Origin: Pratylenchus scribneri
Lineage: Eukaryota > Nematoda > Chromadorea > Rhabditida > Pratylenchidae
Direction of reading: 5' to 3'
NCBI GenBank assembly: GCA_030063045.1
Contig: JAQSEB010000010.1
Location: forward strand, 1,178,001 to 1,242,000
Length of the DNA: 64,000 nt
Both the position numbers and the translations under genes were made by a program. The notes under the pieces are model-generated. The model made no database searches. It saw only the letters and a program-made list of their open reading frames with translations, and was not told the origin of the DNA. This document shows positions 12,185-25,400 of this stretch, one piece after another. Positions within the stretch are counted from its first letter, which is position 1. The number at the start of each line of letters is the position of its first letter.

Positions 12185-12760
12185 TAATTTGATGCAAAAA
12201 TACTCAAGAGAAATTACTGAAACGAAGGCCATCAAAAATCAAAATCCAATATTTTAGTGCCCAAATTTCGCGATATATTTTAAAAAATATATCTCCCTTA
12301 ATTTAATTAATTAATTGGATATTTATGGCCATACCGCAGTCCGAATGAATCTATTTAGGAAGGAGTTCAATGTGTTTTTTTTTAAATCTTGACCATTCTT
12401 TTGGCCAAATATCTCGTGGAAGGAAGCAACCAATTCAGGAAGGCGATATGCCATTTTAAAGCCCTAAATGTCCTCTAAAAAGTGGCCAATTCTAATTTGT
12501 TTTTTTGAAATGTTAAAATAATTTGTAAAATAAGCGGCTTTTCCTTCAATAACAAATATTCGGGTTTATTCCACTCAAAGACATTAGACATGTAACATTT
12601 TTTAAAGCTTTGATTTTATAAATTTAAAAATCCCTAGTGCCCAAATTTCCATCTTCTAATAAATATATTTCCCTAAATTTAATTAATTAATTGGATATGT
12701 ATGGCCATTCCCCATATATTTGTGGCCCAAGCGGCCACAATTGTCATAAAATATTCCCAT
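12185..12760. repeat. Tandemly duplicated segment with a family B fragment and a copied exon edge
   Basis: TAGTGCCCAAATTTC followed by TTAATTAATTGGATAT occurs twice, about 380 bp apart. Between the copies lies a truncated family B element (about 12400-12640). It is preceded by CCGCAGTCCGAATGAATCTA, which matches the start of exon 25 of the minus-strand gene (14538) and its intron edge. This looks like a duplicated piece of that gene placed downstream of its 3' end. Confidence 0.6.
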
Positions 12761-13496
12761 GTTCGATCTTTGATGAAATTGGCTTATTTATTGTTGGGAA
12801 AGGAAATAAATTTGAAGAAAATTTATTAATTTTTTAAAAGTTTCCAAGGAAATATAGTGGAAAGCGAATATTGAATTCACACTAATTCATTCGAAATCTT
12901 CGAGGAAATTTGAGAATATATTTTCCTTAAATAATTGGGGCAAAAACGCACCCTTTCCCCCAAACAAATTCTTACTATTTGCCATGACATGAGCACAAAA
13001 AATGGGGAGGGAAGGGAAGAGTGGAGCCGCAATACCCCAAAAATGCCATTTCAATTATTATGAACTCTACAATTTCACCCATTTATATTCACTTAATGCA
13101 CTGAATATTTTTTTTAATAAAATAAAAATGAAACATATTTATTCATTGTCGATATTGAGAATAATTAAAATTGAATTGAAAGGCTGAATTGAATCTGAAG
13201 GAATGGCATAAATTTTTAGAGATTGAAAATTCAACTGGGAAAGGGAAAATTTCATTTGATCGATCAAAAAGTGGCATTGGGTTGGATTGGATGAATTTCT
13301 TCCTTTCAAAATAATTTTAGTCCTTCTTTTTTTAAATTTAAACTCCAATTTCTAATAATGAATGCCATTTCATTTTACATAAATAATTAATAATAAATAA
13401 TAATAAAATTTATATATTGTTATTTCAATCAATATTATTTTCCATGACCCGTTTTGCTTTGTTTGGATTATTTGTTTGTGCCAATGCCATTCAAAA
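12760..13496. other. Spacer and probable 3' UTR, no gene seen
   Basis: This AT-rich sequence lies downstream of the minus-strand gene. It has several possible AATAAA signals on the minus strand (for example near 13136-13141). I see no convincing coding exon. Confidence 0.4.
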
Positions 13497-16400
13497 TTAG
13501 AATAACAAAAAGCACGTGGCCACAACCATCAATAAAAATGTTGCCATTCCAATTTGCATTCCACCCCCACAGCCGGCGGCTCCATTCCCAATTTTCTTCG
13601 GTGTTGTGTTATTCACAATTGTTTGCGTAATTGAAATTGTGGTGGTTGCCATTGATTGAGTGGAAATGGTCGTTGTAGGCTTCATTGTTGTGGGGTACTT
13701 AATTTCGAGAAAAAGAATTGAAAATGTCGAAAAATGTACCGTATTTATTCTATTAGAAGCCCAGTCTCTATTAGAAGCCCACCCTAGAGAGCCTCTGAAA
13801 CTTATATAAGCCTATGGGCTTCTAATAGAATAAATACGGTAGTCGAAAACGTTTCAATGGTTTTTCCTAAACCCCCAAAACAATATATCCAATCGATAGA
13901 TCTCATCAAGACGCATCAATTGGTATATAATTTTTTATGGTTTGATCCAAAATTAATGGTTTTAAACCGTTTAAACCATCTTACGGTTTTTGGTTCAAAA
14001 CTAATTTAAAATTGGTTTATATTTTTTGATTCAAACTAGGTATAAAATTGGTTGCAAACCGATTGTCGTTTTAACCGTTTGAACCGGTTTTGGTTTTAAA
14101 CCGTTTAAACCAGTTTTGGTTTTCAGTTTTTAGTTCGAAACTAATTTAAAATTGGTTAATCTAAGCCAAAATATTATTAAGCGATGCATCTCGACCCGAA
14201 AAATCGATTGGATATAGGGTTTAAGGGTTTAGGATAAATCATTGAACCATTATTTTTTAATGATTTTTAATGTTTTTTCGACATTTTTCCCTCACCTTTT
14301 CATCATCAACTTTTACAAATTCCTCCTCTCCTTCCATTGATCCATTTTTGGCCAAAATTGGCTTTTGATCAGCGGAAAATTCCACTTCCGGCGTTTTTGG
14401 CACTTTTACTATGCCATTTGTGGTGAATTGGCCAAAATCGGGTGGCGAAAGAGAACACCCAGGTTGGAATGCATTGGCCCATCCATTGTAAAGTTCAAAA
14501 ATGTGCAACAATGCTTCTTCGCCGCAGTCCGAATGAATCTATTTGAGAAAGGGGAGTAAATCCTGGCCATTATTTTGGCCATATCTGGAGAAGGAAGCAT
14601 CCAATTCAGGAAGGCAATATGCCATTTTAAAGCCCTAAATGTCCTCTAAAAAGTGGCTTTTCTAATTGTTTTTTGAAATGCTAAAATAATTTGTAAAATA
14701 AGTGGAATTTCCTACAACAAACAAATTCATTCGGGTTCCATTCAAATTCAAAGACATGTAACTTTTTTAAAGCCGAGATTTTATAAAATTTAATTAAACT
14801 TCCTTGAAGACATTTTGGGCTTTCAAAAAGTATATGACCTTACCAAATGTTCAATAGTCTCATTGAGCTATTTGTCAAAAACCGAAGAAAGTATTGAATC
14901 ATCCTCTAACCATCCCCCTCCCCAATATCTTCGAATTTATTCCACTTAAAGACACTTAACTTTCTTTAAATTTTATAAAATATAAATGGACAAATTGCAG
15001 AGGAACTCTGCGCTTTAAAATGGTATATAGTCTTCTTAGATTGGAAATTACCTCATTGAGATAAAGGCGAAAGAATGGTCTAGAAACTGAATAATCTAGC
15101 CCAATGGTCATAATTTTTCAATTTTCACAATAAAAAATGAAAAAAGTCTATTTTAATTTATGCTACTTTGTATAGGACATTTTAGGCTTTCAAATGGTTT
15201 ATTGCCTTCCCAAATTAGCAATTGTCTTGTGGAGTTATGGGTCAAAAACAAATACAAATTCTGAATCATTCTCTATTTCTCCCCCACGACTCCGAATATT
15301 TCCAATTTTGTCAATTTCCTAAAAATCTTCCCCCTTCCAATTTTTTACTATTTTGGTCAAAGTGTAGAGGACACTTTGGGCTTTCAAATGGCATATTGCC
15401 TTCAAAAATTGGCAATAGCTTCGATGATATATGGGTCAAAAACCGAGGCAGTTATTATATTGATTCATCCCAATGGCTTATTCATAATTTTTCCTAATAT
15501 CTTTTTTAAAGCCTAAATTTTATAAAATTTAGAAAAGCCACTTTTTAGAGGACACTTTGTGCTTTCAAATGGCATATCGACTTCCTGAATTGGTTGCTTC
15601 CTTCTCGAGATATGGATCAAAAACCAATGCCATCCCCTTCCCATCTCTACTCCAATTTCTTCAAGTTTTTAAGTCAAAAAGATGTAAATTGCCTGAATTT
15701 TATAAAATTTAAAGAGCCACTTTATAAAGGAAACTATAAGCTTTCAAATGGTATATTGCCTTCACGAATTGACTATTGCCTCGTTGAGATATGGGTCAAG
15801 AATCAATGCAGCTAATCGTCTCCTACATCTTCTTCCATCGATTCCCACTATCAATTTTTGCCAATTTCCCATCAATCTTCCCCCTCTAATATCTAAATTT
15901 CTACCATTTTCGCCGTGCACTCCAGCAGGTGATCAATGCCGGCACAAACTTTTGGCCCGGCCTCCTTTCCCAACAAATCCACCCCGCGGAATTGGTCCAA
16001 ACATTGACGGCCTTCGGCCCTTTCGGTGACCGCCAAAAGGCATTGGCCGAATTGGCGTTGATCACGGGCCGAAATCTGCACACAAAAATTCAATGAATTT
16101 TAGGGATAAATAGGGAGCGGATTTTTAGGTTACAAAAATGGCCAAAATATGTGCCTATTTTGTGTTTTTATTATAAAATTGGCCAAAAATAATTTTCGGT
16201 AATCTCAAAATAGTCGGATTTTTGGATTTTTTATTGCATTTTTCTAATAAAATTTTCCTCTTAAAAAATGCCAAAAATAGGTAAAAATTGGGCAAAAAAA
16301 AATTACATCAAAAATGAAATAAATACTCAAAAATATAACATAAATTTTTGTGCTTTTCTCATCAAATTTAATAAATAAAAATAAATACAAAAAATATGTC

Positions 16401-19400
16401 AATACTCAAAAATTAGTTTCCTAATAATAAAAAATAAAAAAAAAATGAAAGGAGAGCGCAAACCTCCCGTTGGCAAACTGCCTCGGCCATGAACAATGCG
16501 GCACCGGCTGCCGGCTCGGGGCGACATTCCAATTTCTGGTTAGAATTGGAAGGGAAATATTGGGTCCAATAAAATTATGACTAGGAGAATTCTATGTTAT
16601 CGTATTTTTTCCCCTTTTTTAATCATTGAGAGAGAGAGAGAGAGAGTTGAGTGAGCCCTAAGGGCATTCTTCTTCTCATCAACGAATCATCATTCACTTG
16701 TGCCATACCATGCTTTTTTGTTGCTTAATAAACTAATTAAAGGATGAACGGATTTTAATGATTTTGATATCAAATTAAAGAGCAGATATTTGGCTTTCAA
16801 ATGAAATTATAATTTAATTTAAATTGATTCAGAATTAATGGAGTTATGCCTAAATAACCATTCAAAATGACCTTTGCTATGGATTAGCAAAATTTTGAGT
16901 ATTTTTTTGGCCATAACTTCATCAATTCTGTATCAATTTAAATAAAATTAATATTATTGAATAGCCAAAATTCTGCTCTTTAATTTGAAATTAAAATCAT
17001 CAAAATTGATTCACTCTTTGATGAGTTATTTTAAACGGCGTCAAATTGGGGCGTAACCCAAAGGAAATGGCCCCCTCCAAAGCTCAGCAAGTGGATTGTC
17101 CCAAAATTTCCCTGCGTCCAAATGAAAATAATGTCAATCCCTTCACCCTCGAACCTAACCTCAACACAAGGACGGAATTGGCCACTGGCCACTGCGCAAT
17201 ATTCATCCCATCTGGATTGGTTGCCAATGATGGCAATTGGCCTTGGCCTGAATCGGTCCATCGCCGCCTCACACTCCAAATAGGCAACCAGTTGGGGTTC
17301 AGTGCACCCCGTTTGAAGGGTTAAACTGGGCGCATCCAGTTGGCATTTGGCGCCTGGCACAATCTTTGACGGGGAATTTTGGAGGAATTATTGATTTGGT
17401 ATTTTTTTGAATATGTCCCAACTTGACGCCTTTTAGAATAACTCATCAAGGATTGAACCAATTTTGATGATTTTAGTATCAAATTAAAGAGCAGACTTTT
17501 GGCTATCCAAGGATATTTATTTTATTTTAATTGATTCAGAATTTAGGAAGTTAAGGCCAAAAACCCTTAGAAAATTTTGCTAATCCTAACAATTAAGGTA
17601 ATTTTAGATGTTTTTTGTGCAAAACTTCATCAATTCTGAACCAGTTTTAAATAAAATTAATTTCATTTAATAGTCAAAAGTCCGCTTTTTAATTTGATAT
17701 AAAAATCATTAAAATTAATTTAGTCTTTGATGAGTTATTAATTATAAATGGAGTCAAGTTGAGCTGTTTTCGATATTTTTGCATTATGACTTCGGTTTTT
17801 GGTTCATATCTCAACGAGGCAATTGCCAATTTGAGAAGTCGATATACCATTGGAAATCCCAAAGTGTCCTCTAAAAAGTGGCCTTTTTAAATTTTATAAA
17901 ATCCATGGTTTAAAAATGTTACATGTCTTTGAGTTGAATAAACCCAAATATTTGTGTTGGAGGAAAAAACGGCTCATTTTACAAATTATTTTAACATTTC
18001 AAACAATTAGAATTGGCCACTTTTTAGAGGACATTTAGGGCTTTAAAATGGCATATCGCCTTCCTGAATTGGTTGCTTCCTTCTCGAGATATGGCCAAAA
18101 GAATGGAAGTCATTTGCTTAAAAAACCCACTTGCGCCAAATATTCATTGGTGGCTGAAAACACAAATTCCAGCGCATCCGGACCACAATCGGCGAATATT
18201 TGTTGGGCCATGCATTGGCTGGTGGCATTGACAGCTTCACAGAAGTGTTCATCCTCGTCCGCCAATTTATGCTCAACACAGGGTTGGCCACTTTCAGATT
18301 CGGCAGCCGCTTTTAGGCATTCAAATTGGTGGGCAAATTCCACTTTGGATGAACACAATTTTGTGCCCAATGCACGCATTGCCCTCGCCTTCCCGTATGG
18401 TTCCTATTTTTGGGGCAAAATTACATTTGAAGAATTTCCCTCCAACAATTTTTCTTGAATCCCCCAACTTGTTATCAGGCCAACTTGGCGCCGTGTAAAA
18501 TAACTAATCAAAGACTTAACCTATTTTGATGATTTTAGTATCAAATTAATGAGCTGACTTTTGGCTATCAAATGAAATTAATTTTATTCAAATTGGTTCA
18601 GAATTCATGGAATTGTGGCCAAAAAAAAACCAAATAAAATTTCGCTAATTCTTCATAAGGAACATTTGTAAATTTTTGGCTATAACTTTATCAATTCTTA
18701 ACCAATTTAAATAAAATTAATTTCAATTGATAGCCAAAAGTCTGCTCTTTAATTTGATACTAAAATCATTAAAATTGGTTCAGTCTTTGATGAGTTATTT
18801 TAAAAAGCGCTAAGCTGACCCGATGATAAGATGGGTATTGGGTAGCTCCAAAATTTTTTCCCCTCCCAACTTCTGCTTCGCATGGTCTCGTTTCCAGTTC
18901 ACATTTTTGCATTTTCTCCAAATCCGAACAAAATTGGTCCAATTCATCCGTTGTTTGATTTGCTAGGCTCAAATTGAGCAGCAAAATGGGCGAAAATTCA
19001 TATTTGGAAAGGAGGAATGATTGCTGGCAATTTAGTCGATTTTGACTGAAACAACAAAAAATGATTATAAATAATAAAAATTCACAAAAGTCAAAGAATC
19101 CACCTGGGTTTTGGCTACAAGAATTATCCTAGAATTTTCTAAAAATCATCTTAAAATGCCTTATTAGAAGCATAAGAAAGCCTCACTATCCTTGGGCCGC
19201 GTAGTACCCATATTGATGCTGTTTAAAATAATTCATCAAGGATGGAACCAATTTTGATAATTTTAGTATCAAATTGAAGAGCAGACTTTTGGCTATCAAA
19301 TGATATTAATTTTATTTAAATTGGTTCAGAATTGATAGAATTATACCCAAAAAACTATTACAAATTCAGCAATTTCATAATAAAGGTCATTTTAAGTGAT

Positions 19401-22400
19401 TTTTTGGACATTATTCCATCAATTCTGAATCAATTTAAATAAAATTAATTTGATTGGATAGCCAAAAGTCTGCTCTTTAATTTAATACCAAAAACAACAA
19501 ATTTGGTTCAGTCCTTGATGAGTTATTTTAAACGGCGTCAAGCCACTCCATGATTAAGCACACTCACGATATGTTTAAAATCAAAATTCAACTCAATAAA
19601 ACCCATAAATGTGTGTTATTTCATAGGGAAATTACATATAGGGCAGTAGAATTATTATTTTTAGGAAATTGGAAGGCGTGGGAATTTAGGATGAATGGCT
19701 AACCGAAGTTGTTGGCTGCAAGTTTGAGGTGCCTAAAATGGGGAAAATATCATAAATTTGAACATTCAAATTCAAATTGACTTGTTGAATTTGGGCTGGC
19801 GGAGGCTGAGCGCCCAACGGACAATCGGCCTGCGATTTTGAGGCCAAAACCCGTAGAACATTCAACGGGACAGGGCCGCATTCGCGCAAAACAATTGGCT
19901 GAATGCATTCAACAAATTTGGGCAATGCCGTGCGCAAAGCGGTCAAATTCAGTTGGCGAAGTGGGCCCAAATGGGTTCGAATGCATTGGCCAAAGTCCGG
20001 ATGGGAAACCTTTTGGAAAAATATTGCTATATTTAGGGAAAATGGGAAGGAAGAACTTGACGAAAAACGCAGCCCAAATTGGTGTCAATGGCAGCGCCCA
20101 CATCCGGTTGGTCACAAATGCCGGCTCCCGACGCCAACAAACAACTTTAATAATGGAAGGATGGATTTAAATTTTAATATTTTTGGGTAATTTCCATCTC
20201 AAGGATTTTGGTAAGTCATATTTCAGCGATCATATAGTGAACGTTTTTTAAAGTACTTGGGCAATTCTTGTGGCCTTATCTCACCGAGGCAATTGCCAAT
20301 CTAGAAAGGCAATATATCATTGGAAAGCCCAAAGTGTCCTCTACAATAAAATTTTATAAAATCCAGGCTACTAAAAAAGTTACATGTCTTTGAGTGGAAT
20401 AAACCCGAATTTTCTTTGTTTGAGGAAAAGCCGCTTATTTTACAAATTGTTTTAATCTTTTCAAACAATTAGAATGGCCACTTTTTAGAGGACATTTAGG
20501 GCTTTCAAATGGCATATCGCCTTCCTTAATTGGTTGCTTCCTTCTCGAGATATGGTCAAAAAAAGAAGCAGGTAATGAAAGTTATGTTTCGTTCATTTTC
20601 ACTAATTTTGTCGAATCATAATTCAGAAACTAATGAACCAATTTGAGTGAACTAAAGTGTATTTAATAGGCCAAAATGTTAGCTTTCAATTTTTATATTG
20701 ATCTTTTTTTAAATATGATTTATGGCCAAGTTATGGCCATAAATTCAAAAAGTAAAGAATTTCCATGATATTTTCAAATTTATGGCCATAATTTTGTGAA
20801 ATAATTTGTATTTTGCATTGATCATTGGATTCGCGCAAGTCTTTTAGCTATAAAATTCACTTTAGTTCATTTAAATTTGTTGATTAGTTGCTGAATTATG
20901 ATTCTCCAAAATCGATTAAGACGGAAATGGCGAAACCTACTAGTATCTAATAGAAGCCCATTTTAAGAATTTTTAAGGTGAAAAAAGGTAAAAATGTTGA
21001 TTTTTTCCTCATTTAGAGGGGCTCTGAAAATTATAAGCCCATGGGCTTCTAAAAGAGAATTTACGGTAATGGATTTTGTTAGGTTGGGCGAAGGACGCGG
21101 ACCTGGAAATGGTGCATTCCGATTTGAGAATGGGCCCAATGCATGTTTGGAATTGGGCCGAAATGTAACAGCCTAAAAATTGGCACAAAACAATGACATT
21201 TATGGACCAAGCAATCACCTTGTTGGAACAAATTGGCCAATCCATTCAAATTCTTCAACAATGTTTGCATTCCACCCTGAAATGTAATTAATTAGCTTTA
21301 AATTAAGTATGTGAGGAATTGGATCCGTGTGCCATGTGCCTCATCTCCCTAATTATTCACAATTTCTTCTCCTATTCTCTCGGCAATTTCCCTAAAATTG
21401 ATTCATTTCCAATGCCCAAATTACCGTAAATTTAAATTCCTCAGGAATTATCAGAGATATAAAAATAGCTGCAGGGGAATTATTTTTCAATCTCTCCAAA
21501 TTGTGTCGAGAATTATTTGGAGTTTGTGGAATTAAAAGAGAATTTACGGTATCCATTGGTTTCAATGTGTTAGAGAATTGCCACAAGGCATATTCACTTT
21601 GAGCACACTTTTAGAAAGATGCCCCCTGTGATTCATGGTTTATCGTATCCCCATGCCCGTTGCCCATTTCCTTTTATATTTCTTTTATTTGTCAAATAAA
21701 TTTTTAAATTCACAAAATTTTGTTTAAGATTTGGGAAGTTAGGCAGGAATAAACATGGCATTTTTATTTAATCAATATTCATGGTTTATCCATATTTTTA
21801 TAGGCTAAATAAATTTTTTTTATCCCATAAAAATTCCAAAAAAATTTTTTCGGAACATTTGAGGGGAAAAGTGGTTTGGAAATTATTTTTTGGCACACTC
21901 ACATTGAACATTCCATCCAATTGTGCCCTCAAATTGTCGATTGGGATTGCGCATTGTTGCACAATTTTGGATTGATCCTGGGAACAATTTTGGCCAAGAG
22001 AAATGGTAGAGGCTTCAAAAGAAAAGGGGGCTTGAAATGAATGAAAGAAGGAAAATTAAGAGGGATTTACGGAATGAAGTGTAAGGCTGTAAGGGTGGAA
22101 ATCCTAACATGTCGCCTCGACGCCGTTTCGAATAACTCATCAAGGACTGAACCGATTTTAATGTTTTTAGTATCGAATTAAAGTGCAGACTTTTGTCTAT
22201 CCAATGAAACTAATTTTATTTAAATTGGTTCAAAAATGTTGAAGTTATGGCCAAAAAACTATTTAAAATCGCCTTTATTATGGATTAGCAAAATTGTGAT
22301 TGGTTTTTTGGCCATAATTCCATCAATTCTAAACCAATTTAAATAAAATTAATTCCAATTTGATAGCTAAAAGTCTGCTCTTTAATTTGACACCAAAATT

Positions 22401-25400
22401 ATCAAAATTGATTCAGTCCTTGATGAATTATTTTAAACGGTGCTAAGTTGGCCCGACGACAAATTGGGGGTTATTTCCCTATATGAATATGAAGGGAAGT
22501 GGACTGACCCAAAGTGGACTGTGATGATGGCAAATCAATTTGCGATGACACAATGGAACATGTCGGCTCCAGTGCCCCCGCAAATCTGCCCACATATTCA
22601 CGCACAAATTGCCCCGCCTTTTGGCCGCATTTTGCCTCAATTTGTGGAAGGGCACAGGCGAGAAGTTGACCGGAAGAGGGGCAAGCCTCTTGGGGTGAAG
22701 CACGCGAAAATGTCAAAACACATTCGCGCAACTCAGGCTGGTGAGTGACACGTCGAAGGCATTGACGAATCTACCGGGGTTGGGGATATTTGTGTTTGGG
22801 ATTTTTGGTTAATTTTCAGTTTAGCATATTCTGATTATACTAGAACCTCAATCTATGGCTCAATCGATTCGTTAGTATCGGTTTTATTTATAAGATTTAA
22901 ATTTCTGATCGATTTGATCAGTTAAAACTTAATTATCGCCAAGTGAAATTTCGGGTTTTAAACCAGTTGTTTAATGGTTAATTGAAATTTCGGGTTTCAA
23001 ACCGGTTGGTCAATTAAAATTTGGGTTGTAAACCGGTTTGGCCAATGAAATTAGGGGATTTAAACTTGTTTGGCCAATGAAATTAGGGGATTTAAACCGG
23101 TTTGGCCAGCTGCAGTTAAACCGGTTTGGCCAATTGTAATTTTGGATTCTAAACTGGTATGGTCCTGAGAAAACTAGGTTGGCTAAAAATGAAAATCGAC
23201 TTTAAAAATAGAGCTTTTTTCGGTGATTACATCGAGGAATTGTTGATTGCCAGCACCGCAGGCGAATTCGAACATTCCGGCCATTCCCTTGGACCAAAGT
23301 GGCACACATTGTGGAGGCAATTGGGCTTGGCATTCAGTGAAATTTGTAAATGCCGCGCAGGCATCTGCGATCAATCGAGGCTGTTTGATGACCGAAAGGG
23401 GATGCTGAAAATTGGGAGAATTAATGAATGGAAAGATAGGCTCCAACTTGTCGTCGAACCAATTTGACGCCGTTTAGAATAACTCATCAAGAAATGAACC
23501 AATTGTGATGATTTTGGTATCAAATTAAAGAGCAGACTTTTGGCTATCAAATGATATTAATTTTATTTAAATTGGTTCAGAATTTAGGAAGTTATGGCCG
23601 AAAAATCACAAGTAATTTTGCAAACCCATTGTAAATGTCATTTTAAGTTTTTTCAACATAATTCCATCAATTCTGAATCAATTTAAATAAAATTAATTTC
23701 ATTTGATAGCCAAAAGTCTGCTCTTTAATTTGATACTAAAAACATCAAAATAGGTTCAGTCCCTGATGAGTTAATTTAAACGGCGCCAAATCGGTCCAAT
23801 GATAATTTGGGCTATTCCCGTAGAGCCGTAAATGGAATGGGAAGGTTAAGTTAAGGAATTTACCGGCTGGAATGTGCTCAACGGTTGAACGCATTGTTGA
23901 AATTGTTGTTGGAGTGAAGATGGGCATTGTTGTTGTTGGCCATTGTTGGCGGTGGATGGAGGTGGCAGGGGGCGAGCCTGCGGAATGGACGGAGGCCGAC
24001 TTGGAATTGATGAGGGAGGCATAGGTGGTGGTGGGGGAGGTGGCAACTGTAGGAAGGAGTCAAAATTGGCTGGCATTTCTTCAGGGCATCCTTCCTCACG
24101 GCCAATTGAATTCAACTACAATTAATAACGGATAGGGAACAATCGAATACTCGCAATGGTTTTTGGCCCATAGCTCAACGAGGCATTTGCCAATCTGGGA
24201 AGGCGATATACCATTTGAAAGCCTAAAGTGTCCTCTACAAAGTGGCCTATTATATTTTTATAAAATCCAGGCTTTTAAAAAGTTACATGTCTTTGAATGG
24301 AATAAACCCCGAATATTTGTTTGTTGGAGGAAAAGCCGCTTATTTAACAAATTATTTAACATTTCAAAAAACAATTAGAATTGGCCACTTTTTAGAGGAC
24401 ATTTAGGGCTTTCAAATGGCATATCGCCTTCCTGAATTGGTTGTCTCATTCTCGTGTTATGATGTTAAAAATTAGATCCCCTTTTTCTTAAATTAGATGC
24501 TCTTTATAGAAGATTGTAGGCCAATTAAAAATGGCTAACAAGCTTTGATCTTTTATTAATTATTTATAATAAGGATAAAAATATAAATTTATTTAATTTT
24601 TATTTTTTTATTCCACATTCATTCCCATAATCATTTGACCTACCATTGCAAGGAGTTCATCCAATTGGCTGGCACATTTTTCTTCCTCCCCAATTGCCTG
24701 TTGGCCACATTTGAATGCATCCCTCAATGAATAGAATGCTTTGCAAAATTGGGCCGGGCCATTTGCGCCACCTTGCAGAATTGCCCTATGAAAATAAATG
24801 GATTTTAATATTTGGAAGGGAAAATAATATTGACACACCCCTAAAACAGAATGATTTATTATATAGGCCGCTATTTTTGATCATATTTCGAGAAGGAAGC
24901 AACCAATTCAGGAAGGCGATATGACATTTGAAAGCCTTAAATGTCCTCTAAAAAGTGGCATTTCTAATTGGTTTTTGAAATCTTAAAACAATTTGTAAAA
25001 TAAGCGGTTTTTCCTCCAACAAACAAATTCGGGTTTATTCTATTCAAAGACATTTAAATTTTTTAAAGCTTGGATTTTATAAAATCTAATAAGGCCACTT
25101 TGTAGAGAACACTTTGGGCTTTAAAATGATATATTGCTTTCCCAAATTGCCAAATGCCTCTTTTAGATATGGCCAAAAAACCCCCCAACTGACCCAACTG
25201 CATGACCAAGTGCTTCAACCGGCGCTTGGCATTGAGAAATGGAGGAGGCTGATTGGAGCAAACAATTTGAGGGGAATTTGCCTGCAGCAATGGCACGTGA
25301 ATGGGCACAAATTGGGGCGAGGCCAACTCTATAGGATATTTTAAATTTTTATTGAAAAGGGAAGAAGATGGAGAACTCGTCAACTTGGCGCCGTTTAAAA

